DNA from: Bog-473 sp963711065
GTDB lineage: Bacteria > Actinomycetota > Acidimicrobiia > Acidimicrobiales > RAAP-2
Assembly: GCA_963711065.1 (NCBI GenBank)
Contig: CAVQCO010000003.1
Location: forward strand, 1 to 64,000
Reading direction: 5' to 3'
DNA: 64,000 nucleotides
Shown here: one piece after another, positions 15,990-26,864 of the stretch
How positions within the stretch are numbered: the first letter of the stretch is position 1
How the letters are laid out: each line of letters opens with the position of its first letter
Notes under the pieces: model-generated
Databases searched by the model: none
What the model saw: the letters and a program-made list of their open reading frames with translations, nothing else
Told to the model about the DNA's origin: nothing
Position numbers and translations under genes: made by a program

Positions 15990-18900
15990 GTCCCGGCTCC
16001 CCGATCGAAGAGATCGCTGAGCGATACCACGACGTGCGGTGGGGACTTCCAGGACCACACCCCACACGGCCAGTCGCCCACGCGGACCGGCTCGACTGCG
16101 CTCATCCCCCGCACGAACAGATAGAGGACACCGCCGAGGTGCCGCTCCGGCTCGTACCCGCGCAGCCGCCAGCGCAGGTACCGATGCAGCGCCACCGAGT
16201 AGAGCAGCGCCTGCAAGGGGTAATGCGCCGCTTCCATCGCGTCCTGCACGGCATCGGGACGGTAGTGCCACGCCGTCAGGGAATCCTCGGGCGGGCCGAG
16301 CCGGTTCGTCTTGTAGTCGGCCAGCATGAAGCGTCCCTCGGCGTCCCGGAACACGAGGTCCAAGCTGCCCGTGAGATAGCCCCGCATCGCTCCTCGCAGG
16401 GCGGGGTCGCGCAGCCGTCCCGCGTAGTGGCCAACCGGATCGTCTTCCGGAAGCTGTTCCTCGAGGAGGTCGGCCAGGGCACGCACGTGCAGCGTCCCCG
16501 TGGGATCGTCCCCGCCGACGAGCGGGATCTCGAAACTCAGTTCATCGAGCCGGTCGTGCCGCTCGACGTCGCGGAGCCTCTGTTCGCCGACCAGAGGGCC
16601 CAACGGACACTCGATGGCCGCGCACAGCCCCGCGACCACGGCCTCCCGACTGCCGAGATCAGCGTTGCGCCAGGCGACCTGGCGATCGAACGCCGAAGCG
16701 ACCTCGGCTTCGAGGTCGGGCGTGGCGAAGTCCACCTGCTCCAGGATGGAGTGGATCACCGTGCCGGTCAGCGCTCCTCCGGGCAGGTCGGCCAATCGGA
16801 GCGTGAGCGAACGCAGGCGGTCGAGCCCGGGGTCGGCCGTCACGTCGGGACCGCCCGGCGCCACCACCTCCTCGTCCGTAGTGAGGGGCTGCTCCGGTTC
16901 GCTTCCGACCGGAGGCAATCCGTGCAGGGGGCTAGTGATGCCCGAATAGGACACCCGGCGCCATCCGACGTCGAGGTCACGGTCGAAGCGGGCCGCGTCC
17001 AGCCGCGGGGTCGCGCCCGCTTCGTGGTGCCACGTGACGGCCTCCGGCTCGGAGACTCTCTCGACCGAGACGTGGTCGCCGAGCGCCTCGAAGGCGTCGA
17101 CCATCTCACCGTCGGTGTGCCGACCCGCGCCGTACGCCGCGACGAGCCCGGAGGGGTCACGGTCGAACAGAAGACGCGCCAAGGGCGAATGCTGGCAGTC
17201 CTGCACGCCGACCCACCAGAGCACCGCCTGGTGCTGGGCCCGGGTGAGGGCCACGTAGAGCAGACGAAGATCCTCACCGCGACTCTCGTCGAGCTCCATC
17301 TTCTGGTGGATGGCGAAGTCTCTCCCGTCGTGGCCGACGTCGATCGTGCGCTTGCCACTCACGGGCTCGTGGAAGAGTGGGACGTCGCTCGGGTTCGGCC
17401 GCCCGTCCCACATGAAGGGGCAGAAGACGACGGGGAACTCCAGACCCTTGCTGCGGTGGATCGTGATGACCTGCACCGCGTCGGCATCCGACTCGAGCCG
17501 GCGGGCGCGCTCCTCGTTATCCGTGTCGCGCGACGCGTCGCGGATCCGTCGGCCCAGCCAGGTGGCCATCGCGGTCGGGCCGAGCCCCTCTGACACACCC
17601 GCCTCGTGGAGCAACTGCGCGATGTGGCGCAGGTCCGTCATGAAGCGCTCCCCCGAAGTCCCGGCCAGCACGCGACCCGGCACGCCGTGAGTGCGGCACA
17701 CGGTCTCGAAGAGCGATGCGACGCCCTGGTCACGCAGCAGGGCCGCCCACTGATGCAGCGACCAGTGCAGGTCCTCCCACTGGGCTTCTTCCGCCGAGGC
17801 GACGTCCTCGGCGGACCACCCGACGAAACTGGTGAGCGCGGCCAAGGAGGCCCGGTCGCGGGCCGTCGGGCGCTCGAGGGCCTCGAGCAGCCGAAGCCAC
17901 TCGAGCGCCGGACGGGTACCGAACACGGAGCCGCTGCCCCCGATGACAGCGGGCACCCCGACCCGTTGCAGTGCGTCGCGCACCAGCACGGCGTGGCTGT
18001 TGACCCGCACGAGCACGGCGATGTGGCCGGGATGCAAGGGCGTCGACGACGCGTCGCCCCCGTCACGTCGCCGGGTGATCACGGAGGGGCGTGCCTCGAG
18101 AAGCTCGACGATCTCGGCGGCGACGTCGCGAGCGATGAACGCGCGGGCGTCACCGGCCTGCGGCAAGCCCTTCGACGGCGTGAGTGCGACCAGCCCGTCG
18201 TCTGCGTGTACGACTCGCACACGCATGGGCGCCGGATTCGGTGCGCCGACGAGTCGGGGTGCCAGGTTCGGCGGTGCCGCCTTGACGCTGCGGTATCCAA
18301 TGCCCGCGAAGCCCAGTTGCGAGTCGTTGAAGAGCGCGTCGTAGGCCCGGAGCAACCCCTCGTCGCTCCGCCAGTTCACGTCCAGCGTCCATTCCGTCTG
18401 CACGACCTCGCTCGCCTCGAGATAGGCGTGCACGTCCGCACCGCGGAAGGCGTAGATGGCCTGCTTGGGGTCGCCGATCAGCACCAAGGTCGCGCCGCCG
18501 CGCCCGAACGCCTCGTGCATGATGTCCCATTGCACGGGGTCGGTGTCCTGGAACTCGTCGACGAGGACGACGTCGTAGCGCTCGCGCAGTCGGGAACAGG
18601 CCGCGCGTCCTCGCTCGGGGTCGACCAACGTGTCGCGCAATCGCAGGAGGATGTCGTCGTAGGTCAGGATCTTCAGGTTGCGCTTCCGGCGATCCATCTC
18701 CGTTCGGACCGCGTCGGCGAAGCGACGACGGATGGAGGGCGTGTCGAGCGCCTCGGACCTCGGCGGCACGATTTCGGCGTCAGGATGGTCGAGCACGTAT
18801 TTGGCGATCTCCATCGCGTTGGCGCGGGTGAAGCCGAGGGGGTTGGGGCTGGCGGCGAACCGGCGCAGGTAGAGGTCGTCCACGACCTCCTCCATGAGGT

Positions 18901-19387
18901 CACGCACGTCCTCGACGAGCGTGACCTCGCGGTCGACGTCCCCGGCCGTGCCCAACCCGTAGAGCACCTGGAGACAGAACCCATGCGTCGTCTCGATGGT
19001 GGCCGCGTCGAAGTCGGCGATGGCCTTGGCGAGCCGGTCCCGGCGGGCGCAGACCTCACCACGCGATGCCTCCGTCAGGAGCTGGACGAGCTCGTCGTCC
19101 TCGTGGCCACCGGACCCGTCCAGCACATCGACGAGCCCGTCATGGGAGCGCACCAGGCGATCACGGACCCGCTCGCGCAGCTCGCCGGTGGCCATGCGGG
19201 TGAAGGTGATGACGAGAAGCCGATCGATGGGCAGGATCCCCTCGGCGACGTAGCGCGTCGTCAGCGCCGCAATGGTGAACGTCTTGCCCGTCCCGGCGCT
19301 CGCCTGCAGCAACGTCATCCCGCGAGGGAGGTCGCCTCGCACCACGAACGGCTGAGGCTCCAGCGGGCCCAGCGCGCCATCGGTCAC
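15986..19387 (-). CDS. recB: RecBCD subunit RecB (exodeoxyribonuclease V beta chain)
   Basis: This 1133-residue 3'-5' UvrD-type helicase with a C-terminal nuclease processes DNA ends for homologous recombination. Walker A is LLQASAGTGKTFTIAALTTR, motif II is VVLVDEFQDTDPVQWDIMHE, motif III is LVLIGDPKQAIYAFRGADVH and motif V/VI is ITIHRSKGLEFPVVFCPF with LLYVALTRAQHQAVLW. The nuclease domain near the end has GSLDLVFRDAEGRFMLADYK, with the catalytic Asp and the DYK lysine present. The GTG at 19387 overlaps the recC stop in a GTGA junction. The protein looks intact. Confidence 0.96.
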   Translation of the reverse strand: MTDGALGPLEPQPFVVRGDLPRGMTLLQASAGTGKTFTIAALTTRYVAEGILPIDRLLVITFTRMATGELRERVRDRLVRSHDGLVDVLDGSGGHEDDELVQLLTEASRGEVCARRDRLAKAIADFDAATIETTHGFCLQVLYGLGTAGDVDREVTLVEDVRDLMEEVVDDLYLRRFAASPNPLGFTRANAMEIAKYVLDHPDAEIVPPRSEALDTPSIRRRFADAVRTEMDRRKRNLKILTYDDILLRLRDTLVDPERGRAACSRLRERYDVVLVDEFQDTDPVQWDIMHEAFGRGGATLVLIGDPKQAIYAFRGADVHAYLEASEVVQTEWTLDVNWRSDEGLLRAYDALFNDSQLGFAGIGYRSVKAAPPNLAPRLVGAPNPAPMRVRVVHADDGLVALTPSKGLPQAGDARAFIARDVAAEIVELLEARPSVITRRRDGGDASSTPLHPGHIAVLVRVNSHAVLVRDALQRVGVPAVIGGSGSVFGTRPALEWLRLLEALERPTARDRASLAALTSFVGWSAEDVASAEEAQWEDLHWSLHQWAALLRDQGVASLFETVCRTHGVPGRVLAGTSGERFMTDLRHIAQLLHEAGVSEGLGPTAMATWLGRRIRDASRDTDNEERARRLESDADAVQVITIHRSKGLEFPVVFCPFMWDGRPNPSDVPLFHEPVSGKRTIDVGHDGRDFAIHQKMELDESRGEDLRLLYVALTRAQHQAVLWWVGVQDCQHSPLARLLFDRDPSGLVAAYGAGRHTDGEMVDAFEALGDHVSVERVSEPEAVTWHHEAGATPRLDAARFDRDLDVGWRRVSYSGITSPLHGLPPVGSEPEQPLTTDEEVVAPGGPDVTADPGLDRLRSLTLRLADLPGGALTGTVIHSILEQVDFATPDLEAEVASAFDRQVAWRNADLGSREAVVAGLCAAIECPLGPLVGEQRLRDVERHDRLDELSFEIPLVGGDDPTGTLHVRALADLLEEQLPEDDPVGHYAGRLRDPALRGAMRGYLTGSLDLVFRDAEGRFMLADYKTNRLGPPEDSLTAWHYRPDAVQDAMEAAHYPLQALLYSVALHRYLRWRLRGYEPERHLGGVLYLFVRGMSAVEPVRVGDWPCGVWSWKSPPHVVVSLSDLFDRGAGT

Positions 19388-22300
19388 CGGTCGACGACCT
19401 GTTCGTGGGCCAAGAGCTGGTCCCACAGCCGCGCCGCGTAGCGACCAAAGCGCGAGGGATCACTGCCGTCCCAACCATCGCCCGTCTCGTCGGCGCGGGC
19501 TGGTCCCGCCCCGTCGAACATGGCCTCGAAGGACGGGGACCCACCCAGGACGAGCTCGTGTTCGGGGTTCTTGTCCTCGTTGTTCCCACCAAAGCCCGAT
19601 TCCCACGCCCGCGCCGCCGGTCGGTGCCCGTCCTTGCCCAGCGCGACCGCCTCCGCCCAGGCAGCCGACGTCTTGCAAAACAGCGGCAGCGGCTCGCGCA
19701 TGCCGCGGGCGAACAGGTCGACCAGCGTGCGCAGGTGGCGCTCGGCTCCGGCTCTCCGGCTCGCGGCATCGGGCCCGAGTGGTGCGATCGTGGCGGTCGA
19801 GATGGTGTGACGATTGCTGCGGGCGCGTCCGATTGTGCGTGCTTCGAAGGGGCGGTCGGGCCACGACGCCGTCAGGGCGAGCAGACGCAACCACGCGATG
19901 AGTCGCGCCGCGGGGCCCAATTTGGAGTAGGTCACCGTGAGGATGGTGTCCCCGTGCACTCCGGCCACGGTGCCGACCACGCCGGGCGCGCCGGAGAGTT
20001 CGACAGAGGCGTCGACGGACACAGGTGCCGTCGGCGTACGCCCGGCGTCGACGAGATCGGCGAGCGGTCCGGTGATCGTCGACAGGACGTCGTCGGCCAG
20101 CATGCCCGGGGGCAGGGCGCCACGGGCGCTCTCAGCGGCCAGGCACGCGGCCTCGTCGGACCCGCCGAGCATGGCGGTCAGCACCCTGTCGGCGATCTGC
20201 CATTGCTCGAGTGCGTCGAGGTCGATCGGGATGGCGTCCTCGAGGTCGCGCGTCTTGTCGCGCAGTGAGACACGGAGGCGCTCGCGCAGGAAGGCCCGGA
20301 CCGGGTGGCGAAGGAAGCGCTCGAGCTGGTCGATCCCGAGGGTGTCGAGCGCCAGGGCCGGCAGAGGCTCGGCAAGGAAGGGGGCTGCTTCGCGGCGGGG
20401 GCTGAGGCCGGCCTCCGCGCCCGCCAGGTGCAACGTGTCGAAACTCCACGGGCCTTCACGTCCGAGCTCCCCGTCCTCGTAATTGCGAGCATCGAACGGT
20501 TGCAGCGGATGGGCGACGACGACGCCGTCGCGCGCTCGACCGCTCTTCGTGCGGACGGAGTGATCCACGACGTCGAGCAGTTCTCCGACAGGGACCGCCG
20601 GGGGTCGGTGCGCGTTGGTGCGCTCGTCGCGACCGGAGTAGGTGATGACGAGATGCTCCTGCGCGGCCAGGACCGCGTCGAGCAGGAGCTGGCGATCCTC
20701 GCTCCGGACGTCCCGGTCTCCCAGGCGCGGATTCGCGCGCGGTCAGATCATCGCCGTCTCGTTCCCTGTGGCGAGGGAAGCTGCCGTCGTCCAACCCCAA
20801 CAGGCAGACCACGCGGTGCGGGATCGACCGCATGGGCACCAGCGTGCAGACCGTGAGTTGGCCGGTGCAGAAATTTGCCCGCGTCGGCTTTCCCTTGAGC
20901 CGCTGCGTGAGGATCGACCGGACGTCATCGCAGGCCAGCGCCACCGGGCTCACCCCGTCGGCCGTGGTCGCCTCGGCGACGAGGCCGTCGAGCAGCGTCG
21001 TCAGCTCGGCCCGTTGCCACGCGTCGCGGGGCAACGTCGCCGTCAAGGAGTCGGCGAAGCGGGCGAGGGTGCCGGCCCAGACGTCCACGGTCGCGCTGCC
21101 CTCGAGCACATCGAGCGCGGACTGGAGCCGGTCCACGAACTCGGCGAGTCGTCCCGCCAATTCGATGTCCGCGCCGTCGACCTCGTCGAGCGGGAGCGTG
21201 TCACAGAACAGTCGCTGCCCCTCCTCCGCCATCGCGACACCGAGGAGGACCCGATCGAGGCCGGTCTGCCAGGTGTTGTTGGCAATCCCTTCGAGCTGGA
21301 AGGACCTCCGGTGCACTGCGTCGAAGCCCCACCGGACGAATGCCTTGTCCACCCACTCCTCGAGACGGAACAGATCCTCGTCGCCGAACTCGAAGCGGCG
21401 CCGGACCGGCTCGCGGCCGGCAAGGTCGAGCACCTCGGTCGCACTGACCCGCGACGTTGCGAGCTCGAGGACCTCGGCCAGCACGCCCATCACCGGATTG
21501 GTCTGGCGGAGAGAGCGGTCGGCCAATCGGATCTCGAGCAGGCGCTCCTCGTCCTCCGACCTGTCGCCGAGTGCTTGTTGCCCGAACGTCGCCTGGATCA
21601 GCGGCGCAAACGTCTCGATGTCGGGGCACATGACGATGATGTCGCGAGGTTCGAGGGTGGAATCGTCCTCGAGCAGGTGCAGCACTGCGTCGCGCAGCAC
21701 CTCGACCTGTCGGCCCCTCCCGTGACAGGAGTGGATGCGGATGCTGTCGTCCTCGGGCCCGAGCACCGCACGGGCGTCGTCGTCGTGGACGACGCCCACC
21801 GGAGCGCGGTCGGCACGTACGTCGTCCTGGATCCGCTGCAAGAGGGTGCGCTCTCCCTCCGGCGCCGGGGCGGGCTCCCCCGGCGGATCGGCCTGTGACG
21901 CGCCACCCAGCACGAGCTGCATCTCCCGAGCGTCCCGCCCCCACGACGCGAGCAGCGGGTTGTTCGGCGCCGCGGCCGTCGGGTCCTCGCTCCGCAAGAC
22001 GGCGCGCGAGGACGCGCCGACGGAGGGCCGGAGGCGGTCCCAGAGGGCGGGCGACGGGTGGAGGAGGAAGAGGTGGACGTCGCGCCGCGCCCCGATCGCC
22101 TCGAGCACGTCGAGATAGCTGGCGGGCAGCCTGGTCAGGCCGAACAGCGCCACCCGCTGCGGCAGGTCCAGCAGCCTCGGCTCAGCGCGCAATCGTCTGC
22201 AGGCCTCGATGAGCCGCTCGGCCGGACTGGGGTGCCCGATGCGCTCGCGCAGGAGCCGCCAGAGATCCACCTGCCAGGACGACTCCTCGAGTTGTGGGGA

Positions 22301-22783
22301 GCCCGCCGCCCAGCGCTGCAGCATGTCGGGGCGGTGGACGGCGTAGCGATCGAAGAGATCGGCGACATGGCGGATGCCGGAGAAGCGACGCGACCCTTCG
22401 GCGGTGGCGGACTTGCGCATGTGCTCGGCCAATGGCGCGAGCCAGGGCTCATCGAAGTGCTCCTCCACCACCTCGATGAGTGGCCACACGGCCCGCTCCG
22501 GTGCCCAGGGGTCGGCGTCGGGGTCGGCGTCGGCCGCCCGCGCGAGCGCACCGCCCACCAGCGTCCCCGGAAACGGGAAGTCGACGTTGGCGCAGACGCC
22601 GTCGTCGTGTCCCTCCCGTGCCCCGAGCTGCTTCGAAAGCCGTTGCGTCAGCCACCGCTCGATGCCGCGCGTGGGTACCGAGATCACCTCGGGCGTCATG
22701 GGGTCCGGGAGCGGATCCGCGATGAGGTCACCCAGCTTCGACACCAGGGTGTCGGTGCGATCGGACCGGTGAACGTACAGCAT
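19384..22783 (-). pseudogene. recC: RecBCD subunit RecC, interrupted by a +1 frameshift
   Basis: RecC scans for Chi and splits the DNA strands in RecBCD. The gene starts at the ATG of 22783 (MLYVHRSDRTDTLVSKLGDL; PEVISVPTRGIERWL is typical) and should run to the TGA at 19384. The span is 3400 bases, 3n+1. The first frame reads normally to FPRHRERDGDDLTAR and then becomes Arg/Pro-rich nonsense. The continuing frame gives NPRLGDRDVRSEDRQLLLDA, the expected RecC sequence. The extra base lies in the CGCGCGC tract at about 20734-20741. Without it the protein would be 1132 residues, the family's normal size. Everything after the shift is still under clean coding constraint, so the mutation is either very recent or an error in the sequence. 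Confidence 0.9.
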
Positions 22784-22834
22784 CCCGGCAGAGTACGTCG
22801 CCGTTGTCGCCGGGTGACCGGGGCGGGCGAAGGC

Positions 22835-24274
22835 TCAGGCAGGCGTGCCGGTGTTGGCACCACCGTCGGGGAGGGCCAGGATGTTCTGCTCGCCCGCACC
22901 CTCCACCTCGTCGTCATCTCCCACCAGCTCGACCGCCTGGAGGTGGCGCGGCGCGGCGTCGATCGGCGACAGCTCGGCGATCGCGGGCGCTTCGCTCCCG
23001 ACGACACCCAGCCCGGGGAACTTGCGGGCCGACACCAACACACGAGACTCCAGCGATCCGACCGCCTTGTTGTACGCGTCCACGCTCGCCGTGAGACTGC
23101 GCTGGAGCGTCTGCATGTGGCTCGTCATCGTGCGTAGCCGGTCGTACAGCTCGGCCCCGAGGTTCTTCACCTCCCGGGCGCTCTCGGCCAGCGTCTCCTG
23201 CTGCCACGACAGCGCGACGGTGCGCAGCAGCGCGATCAGGGTGACGGGTGTGGTCAGGAGCACGCCGTTGGACATCGCGTGCTCCTGCAGGGCCGGGTCG
23301 GCGTCGAACGCCGCCGCCAGCAGCTGGTCCCCGGGGATGAAGGCCACCACCATCTGAGGTGAGCGATCGAACTGCTTCCAGTACTCCTTCTTGGCCAGCT
23401 GGTCCACGTGCGCGCGCAGCTGCCGGGCGTGCTTGGCCTGGCAGAGCGCTCGCGTCTCGTCGTCGTCCGCGTCGAGGAGCTGCAAGAAGGCGTCGAGAGG
23501 GACCTTGGCGTCGACCACGACATCGCCCCCACCGGGCATGTGCACGACCATGTCGGGCCGCAGGCGGCCCTCGTCGGTCGACGTCGTCACCTGCTCGCTG
23601 AAGTCGCAATGGTGCAGCATGCCGGCCATCTCGGCCACCCGCCGCAGCTGGACCTCTCCCCACCGCCCCCGGGTCTGGGGCGACCGCAGCGCCGTCACCA
23701 GGTTGCGGGTCTCTCTGCGCAGCTGCTCGTGCCCGGTGTGCAGCTGCGCCACCTTCTCGTTCAGCCCTTCGTAGGCACCCTTGCGCTCGAGCTCCATCTC
23801 CTGCAGCCCGCGCTCGTACCGGGCCAGGGTCTCGCTGAGGGGGTCGAGCAACCGGGCGATCGCCTGCTGGCGCTGGTCCAGGTCGCCCTGCGCCGCCGTG
23901 CGGGCCTCGCTGAGCTTCGTGTCGGCGAGGACCAGGAACTGCTCGTTGTTCTTGGCCAACGCCTGCGAGGAGAGGTCGGCGAAGATCCCGGCCAACCTGG
24001 TGCGCTCGTCGTCCCAACGCTCCTGCGCCTCGCGCTCGGTGCTCTTCACGAGCTGCAACTCGGACAGCGCGACCGCCCGAGCCGTGTCGGCGGCCGCCAC
24101 GGCCTCCGACGCCGCCTTCAGCTGCGCCGCCTGCTCGGCCCCCACGGCCTGCGCGTCCGCGAGCCGGCTCTCGGCGATGCGTGCGGCACCGACCAGGCGG
24201 GCGCTGCGCACCAGGTACCAGACGACGCCGATCGCCAGTCCGACGGCGAGGCCGAGGACCGCTCCGATGACCAT
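22835..24274 (-). CDS. rmuC: RmuC-family DNA recombination protein
   Basis: This 479-residue RmuC protein has a predicted nuclease-like fold and limits DNA inversions at repeats in E. coli. It starts with a membrane anchor (MVIGAVLGLAVGLAIGVVWY), followed by a long coiled coil (about residues 30-190, Ala/Glu/Gln-rich) and the RmuC core: SPQTRGRWGEVQLRRVAEMA, then RPDMVVHMPGG, VVVDAKVPLDAFL and QMVVAFIPGDQLLAAAF. The DAK triplet is the likely nuclease motif. A 60-residue acidic tail follows the core. It lies 51 bp upstream of recC on the same strand, so it may share its promoter with recCBD. Confidence 0.93.
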   Translation of the reverse strand: MVIGAVLGLAVGLAIGVVWYLVRSARLVGAARIAESRLADAQAVGAEQAAQLKAASEAVAAADTARAVALSELQLVKSTEREAQERWDDERTRLAGIFADLSSQALAKNNEQFLVLADTKLSEARTAAQGDLDQRQQAIARLLDPLSETLARYERGLQEMELERKGAYEGLNEKVAQLHTGHEQLRRETRNLVTALRSPQTRGRWGEVQLRRVAEMAGMLHHCDFSEQVTTSTDEGRLRPDMVVHMPGGGDVVVDAKVPLDAFLQLLDADDDETRALCQAKHARQLRAHVDQLAKKEYWKQFDRSPQMVVAFIPGDQLLAAAFDADPALQEHAMSNGVLLTTPVTLIALLRTVALSWQQETLAESAREVKNLGAELYDRLRTMTSHMQTLQRSLTASVDAYNKAVGSLESRVLVSARKFPGLGVVGSEAPAIAELSPIDAAPRHLQAVELVGDDDEVEGAGEQNILALPDGGANTGTPA

Positions 24275-24409
24275 GGGGCCAATGTAACGACGGGGTGTAT
24301 CGAGCTCGGGGACCGCTGCCCACCTGCCCCGCCAGCCCCCGATCGGGTCCTCGGGGTTGCCGAGAATTGGGGGTCGTCACGCCGTGCCGGAACCGGTAGC
24401 GTGACTCGG

Positions 24410-25165
24410 ATGCCGTTCAAACTCGGCGCAAGCACGAAAACCGCTCCCGACCACGAGCAGGAGGGCGAGGACCTCCCAGCACAGATCGGCCCCCTCGTGA
24501 TGGAGCAGCCGCTGTGGCCGCGCACGCTCCCGGAGCCGCACGAGGTCGACCGGCTCTTCGCACAGGTCTTCGCGCTCGTCGGCGAGGGGATCGCCGGCGC
24601 GACGCACGCCCTGCTGGCCGGCGACCGCGACGCCGCCAAGGAGCTCGTCAAGCGGGACGAGGTCATCGACAAGCTGATCGGCCAGATCTCGACGACGGTG
24701 CAGCATCAGCTGGTCCACGGCGAGACGTCACCCGACGAGCGCCGCGAGTTCGTCGCCATCCTGCGCATGCTGCCCGACATGGAACGCAACGGCGACCTGG
24801 CCGAGCACATCGCCCGCCGCGCCGCCCGCGGGCTGGGCGCGGAGATGTCGGCCCGCAGCCGCGGCCTCGTCGAGCGCATGGGCGAGGTGGCCACCACCAT
24901 CTGGCGCGAGACGGCCGACGCCTTCGCCGAACGGTCCGCCGAAGCCGCGTCGTCCATCGACGACCTCGACGACGAGCTCGACGACCTCCACGTGACCCTG
25001 ACGGCCGAGCTCGTGGCCGGCACCATGCCGCTCCCGGTCGCGATCGAGCTCGCCATGGTGGCCCGCTTCTACGAGCGCTTCGGAGACCACGCCGTCAACC
25101 TGGCCCGCCGCATGGCGACCCTGGTGGTGGGCGGTCCCGAGCCGGTGTCCGCCGGGCCCGACTGA
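24410..25165 (+). CDS. phoU: PhoU-family phosphate signalling regulator
   Basis: This 251-residue PhoU consists of two three-helix bundles. Each repeat carries the acidic/Asn metal-binding type motif: MLPDMERNGDLAEHIARRA in the first (about residues 120-140) and VARFYERFGDHAVNLARRM in the second. PhoU connects the Pst transporter to the histidine kinase of the Pho system and prevents phosphate overload. The first 40 residues are an acidic, unrelated extension. The gene is 21 kb from pstBSCA in this window, where many genomes have it in the same operon. No PHO box was seen in front of it. Confidence 0.88.
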   Translation: MPFKLGASTKTAPDHEQEGEDLPAQIGPLVMEQPLWPRTLPEPHEVDRLFAQVFALVGEGIAGATHALLAGDRDAAKELVKRDEVIDKLIGQISTTVQHQLVHGETSPDERREFVAILRMLPDMERNGDLAEHIARRAARGLGAEMSARSRGLVERMGEVATTIWRETADAFAERSAEAASSIDDLDDELDDLHVTLTAELVAGTMPLPVAIELAMVARFYERFGDHAVNLARRMATLVVGGPEPVSAGPD

Positions 25166-25177
25166 TCCCCGCCGGGC

Positions 25178-26203
25178 TCAGCCGCCCAGGGCGACCAGCT
25201 CCTCGGCGATCTGCACCACGTTGAGCGCGGCGCCCTTGCGCAGGTTGTCGCCGGAGACGAACAGGGCCAGGGCGTTGGGAGCACCCTGGGCCCGCCGGAT
25301 GCGGCCGACATAGGAGACGTCGCGGCCGGCCGCCATCAACGGCGTCGGGATCTCCGCCAGCTCGACCCCGGGCGCGGTGCGCAACACCTCGGTGGCGCGT
25401 TCGGGCGTGAGCGGGCGCTCGAACTCACAGACGACGGCCGCCGAGTGCCCAGTGAAGACCGGCACCCGCACGCAGGTGGTGGTGACGGCAAGGTCCGGGA
25501 TCCCGAGGATCTTGCGGGCCTCGTTGCGGTACTTCTGCTCCTCGTCCGTCTCGAGGGAGCCGTCGTCGACGATCTTGAACTGCAGCGGGATCACGTTGTG
25601 GGCGATCGGCACGGGATAGACGCTGCGGGGCGGGTAGTCGACCGCGGCGCCGTCGAAGGTGAGGTCCGCGGCGCGGTCGACCGTCTTGGAGAGCTGCTCG
25701 GCCAGCTCCCGCACGGCCTCGACGCCGCCGCCGGACACGGCCTGGTACGACGACACGATGAGCCGGGTGAGGCCGGCTTCGTCGTGCAGGGGCTTGAGCA
25801 CCGGGATCGCCACCATCGTGGTGCAATTCGGGTTGGCCACGATGCCCTTGGGGATGGCGCGCAGCGCCTCGGCGTTGGCCTCGGGCACCACGAGCGGGAC
25901 GTCGGGATCCATGCGCCAGGCCGAGGAGTTGTCGATGACCGTCGCGCCGGCGGCAGCCAGGCGGGGAGCGAGCATGCGCGACACGGAGGACGGGGCCGAG
26001 CACAGGGCCAGGTCGATGCCCGAGAGGTCGGCGGTCTCCGCGTCCTCGACGACGACGTCGGCCGCACCCCACGGGAGCGTCGAGCCGGCGGAGCGCGCCG
26101 AGGCGAGGTAGCGCATGGACTCCACCGGGAAGTTGCGCTCGGCCAGGATGGCGCGCAGGACGACGCCCACCTGCCCTGTCGCACCGACGATGGCGATCCG
26201 CAT
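25178..26203 (-). CDS. asd: Aspartate-semialdehyde dehydrogenase
   Basis: This enzyme reduces aspartyl phosphate to aspartate semialdehyde for lysine/DAP, threonine and methionine synthesis. The 341 residues contain IAIVGATGQVGVVLRAILAE for NADP, SAGSTLPWG, the active-site cysteine in NPNCTTMVAIPVLKPLHDE, SSYQAVSGGG and the closing VSGDNLRKGAALNVVQIAEE. The length is normal. It is convergent with phoU (12-bp gap) and followed upstream by recR on the same strand; lysC is not in the window. Confidence 0.97.
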   Translation of the reverse strand: MRIAIVGATGQVGVVLRAILAERNFPVESMRYLASARSAGSTLPWGAADVVVEDAETADLSGIDLALCSAPSSVSRMLAPRLAAAGATVIDNSSAWRMDPDVPLVVPEANAEALRAIPKGIVANPNCTTMVAIPVLKPLHDEAGLTRLIVSSYQAVSGGGVEAVRELAEQLSKTVDRAADLTFDGAAVDYPPRSVYPVPIAHNVIPLQFKIVDDGSLETDEEQKYRNEARKILGIPDLAVTTTCVRVPVFTGHSAAVVCEFERPLTPERATEVLRTAPGVELAEIPTPLMAAGRDVSYVGRIRRAQGAPNALALFVSGDNLRKGAALNVVQIAEELVALGG

Positions 26204-26262
26204 CGGGCAATTCTACGGGACGCCGGGCGGGACCGATGCTCGCCGCCCGATCCTCGATGTGC

Positions 26263-26862
26263 TCAGACCTCGAGCGGTCGCCGACCCTCGAGGGCACGCC
26301 CGAGCGTCAACTCGTCGGCGTACTCCAGGTCGCCGCCCACCGGGAGCCCGCTCGCCAGGCGGGAGACGGTGACCCCGAGCGGGGTCACCTCTCGCGCCAC
26401 CAGCATGGCCGTCGCCTCACCCTCGATGGTCGGGTTCGTGCAGACGATGGCTTCGCGGATGACGCCGAGCTCGACGCGACTCAGGAGCTCGCGCAGGCGG
26501 AGTTGCTCCCGACCGATCCCGTCCAGCGGGCTCAGCGCGCCGCCCAGGACGTGATAGCGGCCCCTGAACCCGGCGCGCTCCACGGCCACGATGTCGCGCG
26601 GGTCCTCGACCACGCAGATGACCTCGGGGTCGCGCCGGTCGTCGCCGCAGACGGCGCAGAGCGCGCCGCCCTCGGCCACGTTGAAGCAGATCTCGCACAG
26701 GGTCGTGCGCTCCTTGACCGCGACGATGGCGTCCGCCAGCCGGCGCGCGTCCTCGTCGGGCACCTTCAAGATGTGGAACGCGATCCGCTGGGCCGACTTC
26801 GGCCCGATGCCTGGCAGGCGGCCGAGCTCGTCGATGAGGGAACGGAGGGGCCCCGTGTACAT
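26263..26862 (-). CDS. recR: Recombination mediator RecR
   Basis: RecR acts with RecO (and RecF) to load RecA on gapped DNA. The 199-residue protein has the helix-hairpin-helix LGRLPGIGPKSAQRIAFHIL, a four-cysteine zinc finger (Cys56, 59, 69, 72) and a Toprim domain starting at VICVVEDPRDIVAVERAGFR. It starts two bases after the dnaX stop, with AGGG overlapping that stop as Shine-Dalgarno, so it is translationally linked to dnaX, the usual pairing. Confidence 0.97.
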   Translation of the reverse strand: MYTGPLRSLIDELGRLPGIGPKSAQRIAFHILKVPDEDARRLADAIVAVKERTTLCEICFNVAEGGALCAVCGDDRRDPEVICVVEDPRDIVAVERAGFRGRYHVLGGALSPLDGIGREQLRLRELLSRVELGVIREAIVCTNPTIEGEATAMLVAREVTPLGVTVSRLASGLPVGGDLEYADELTLGRALEGRRPLEV

Positions 26863-26864
26863 CC

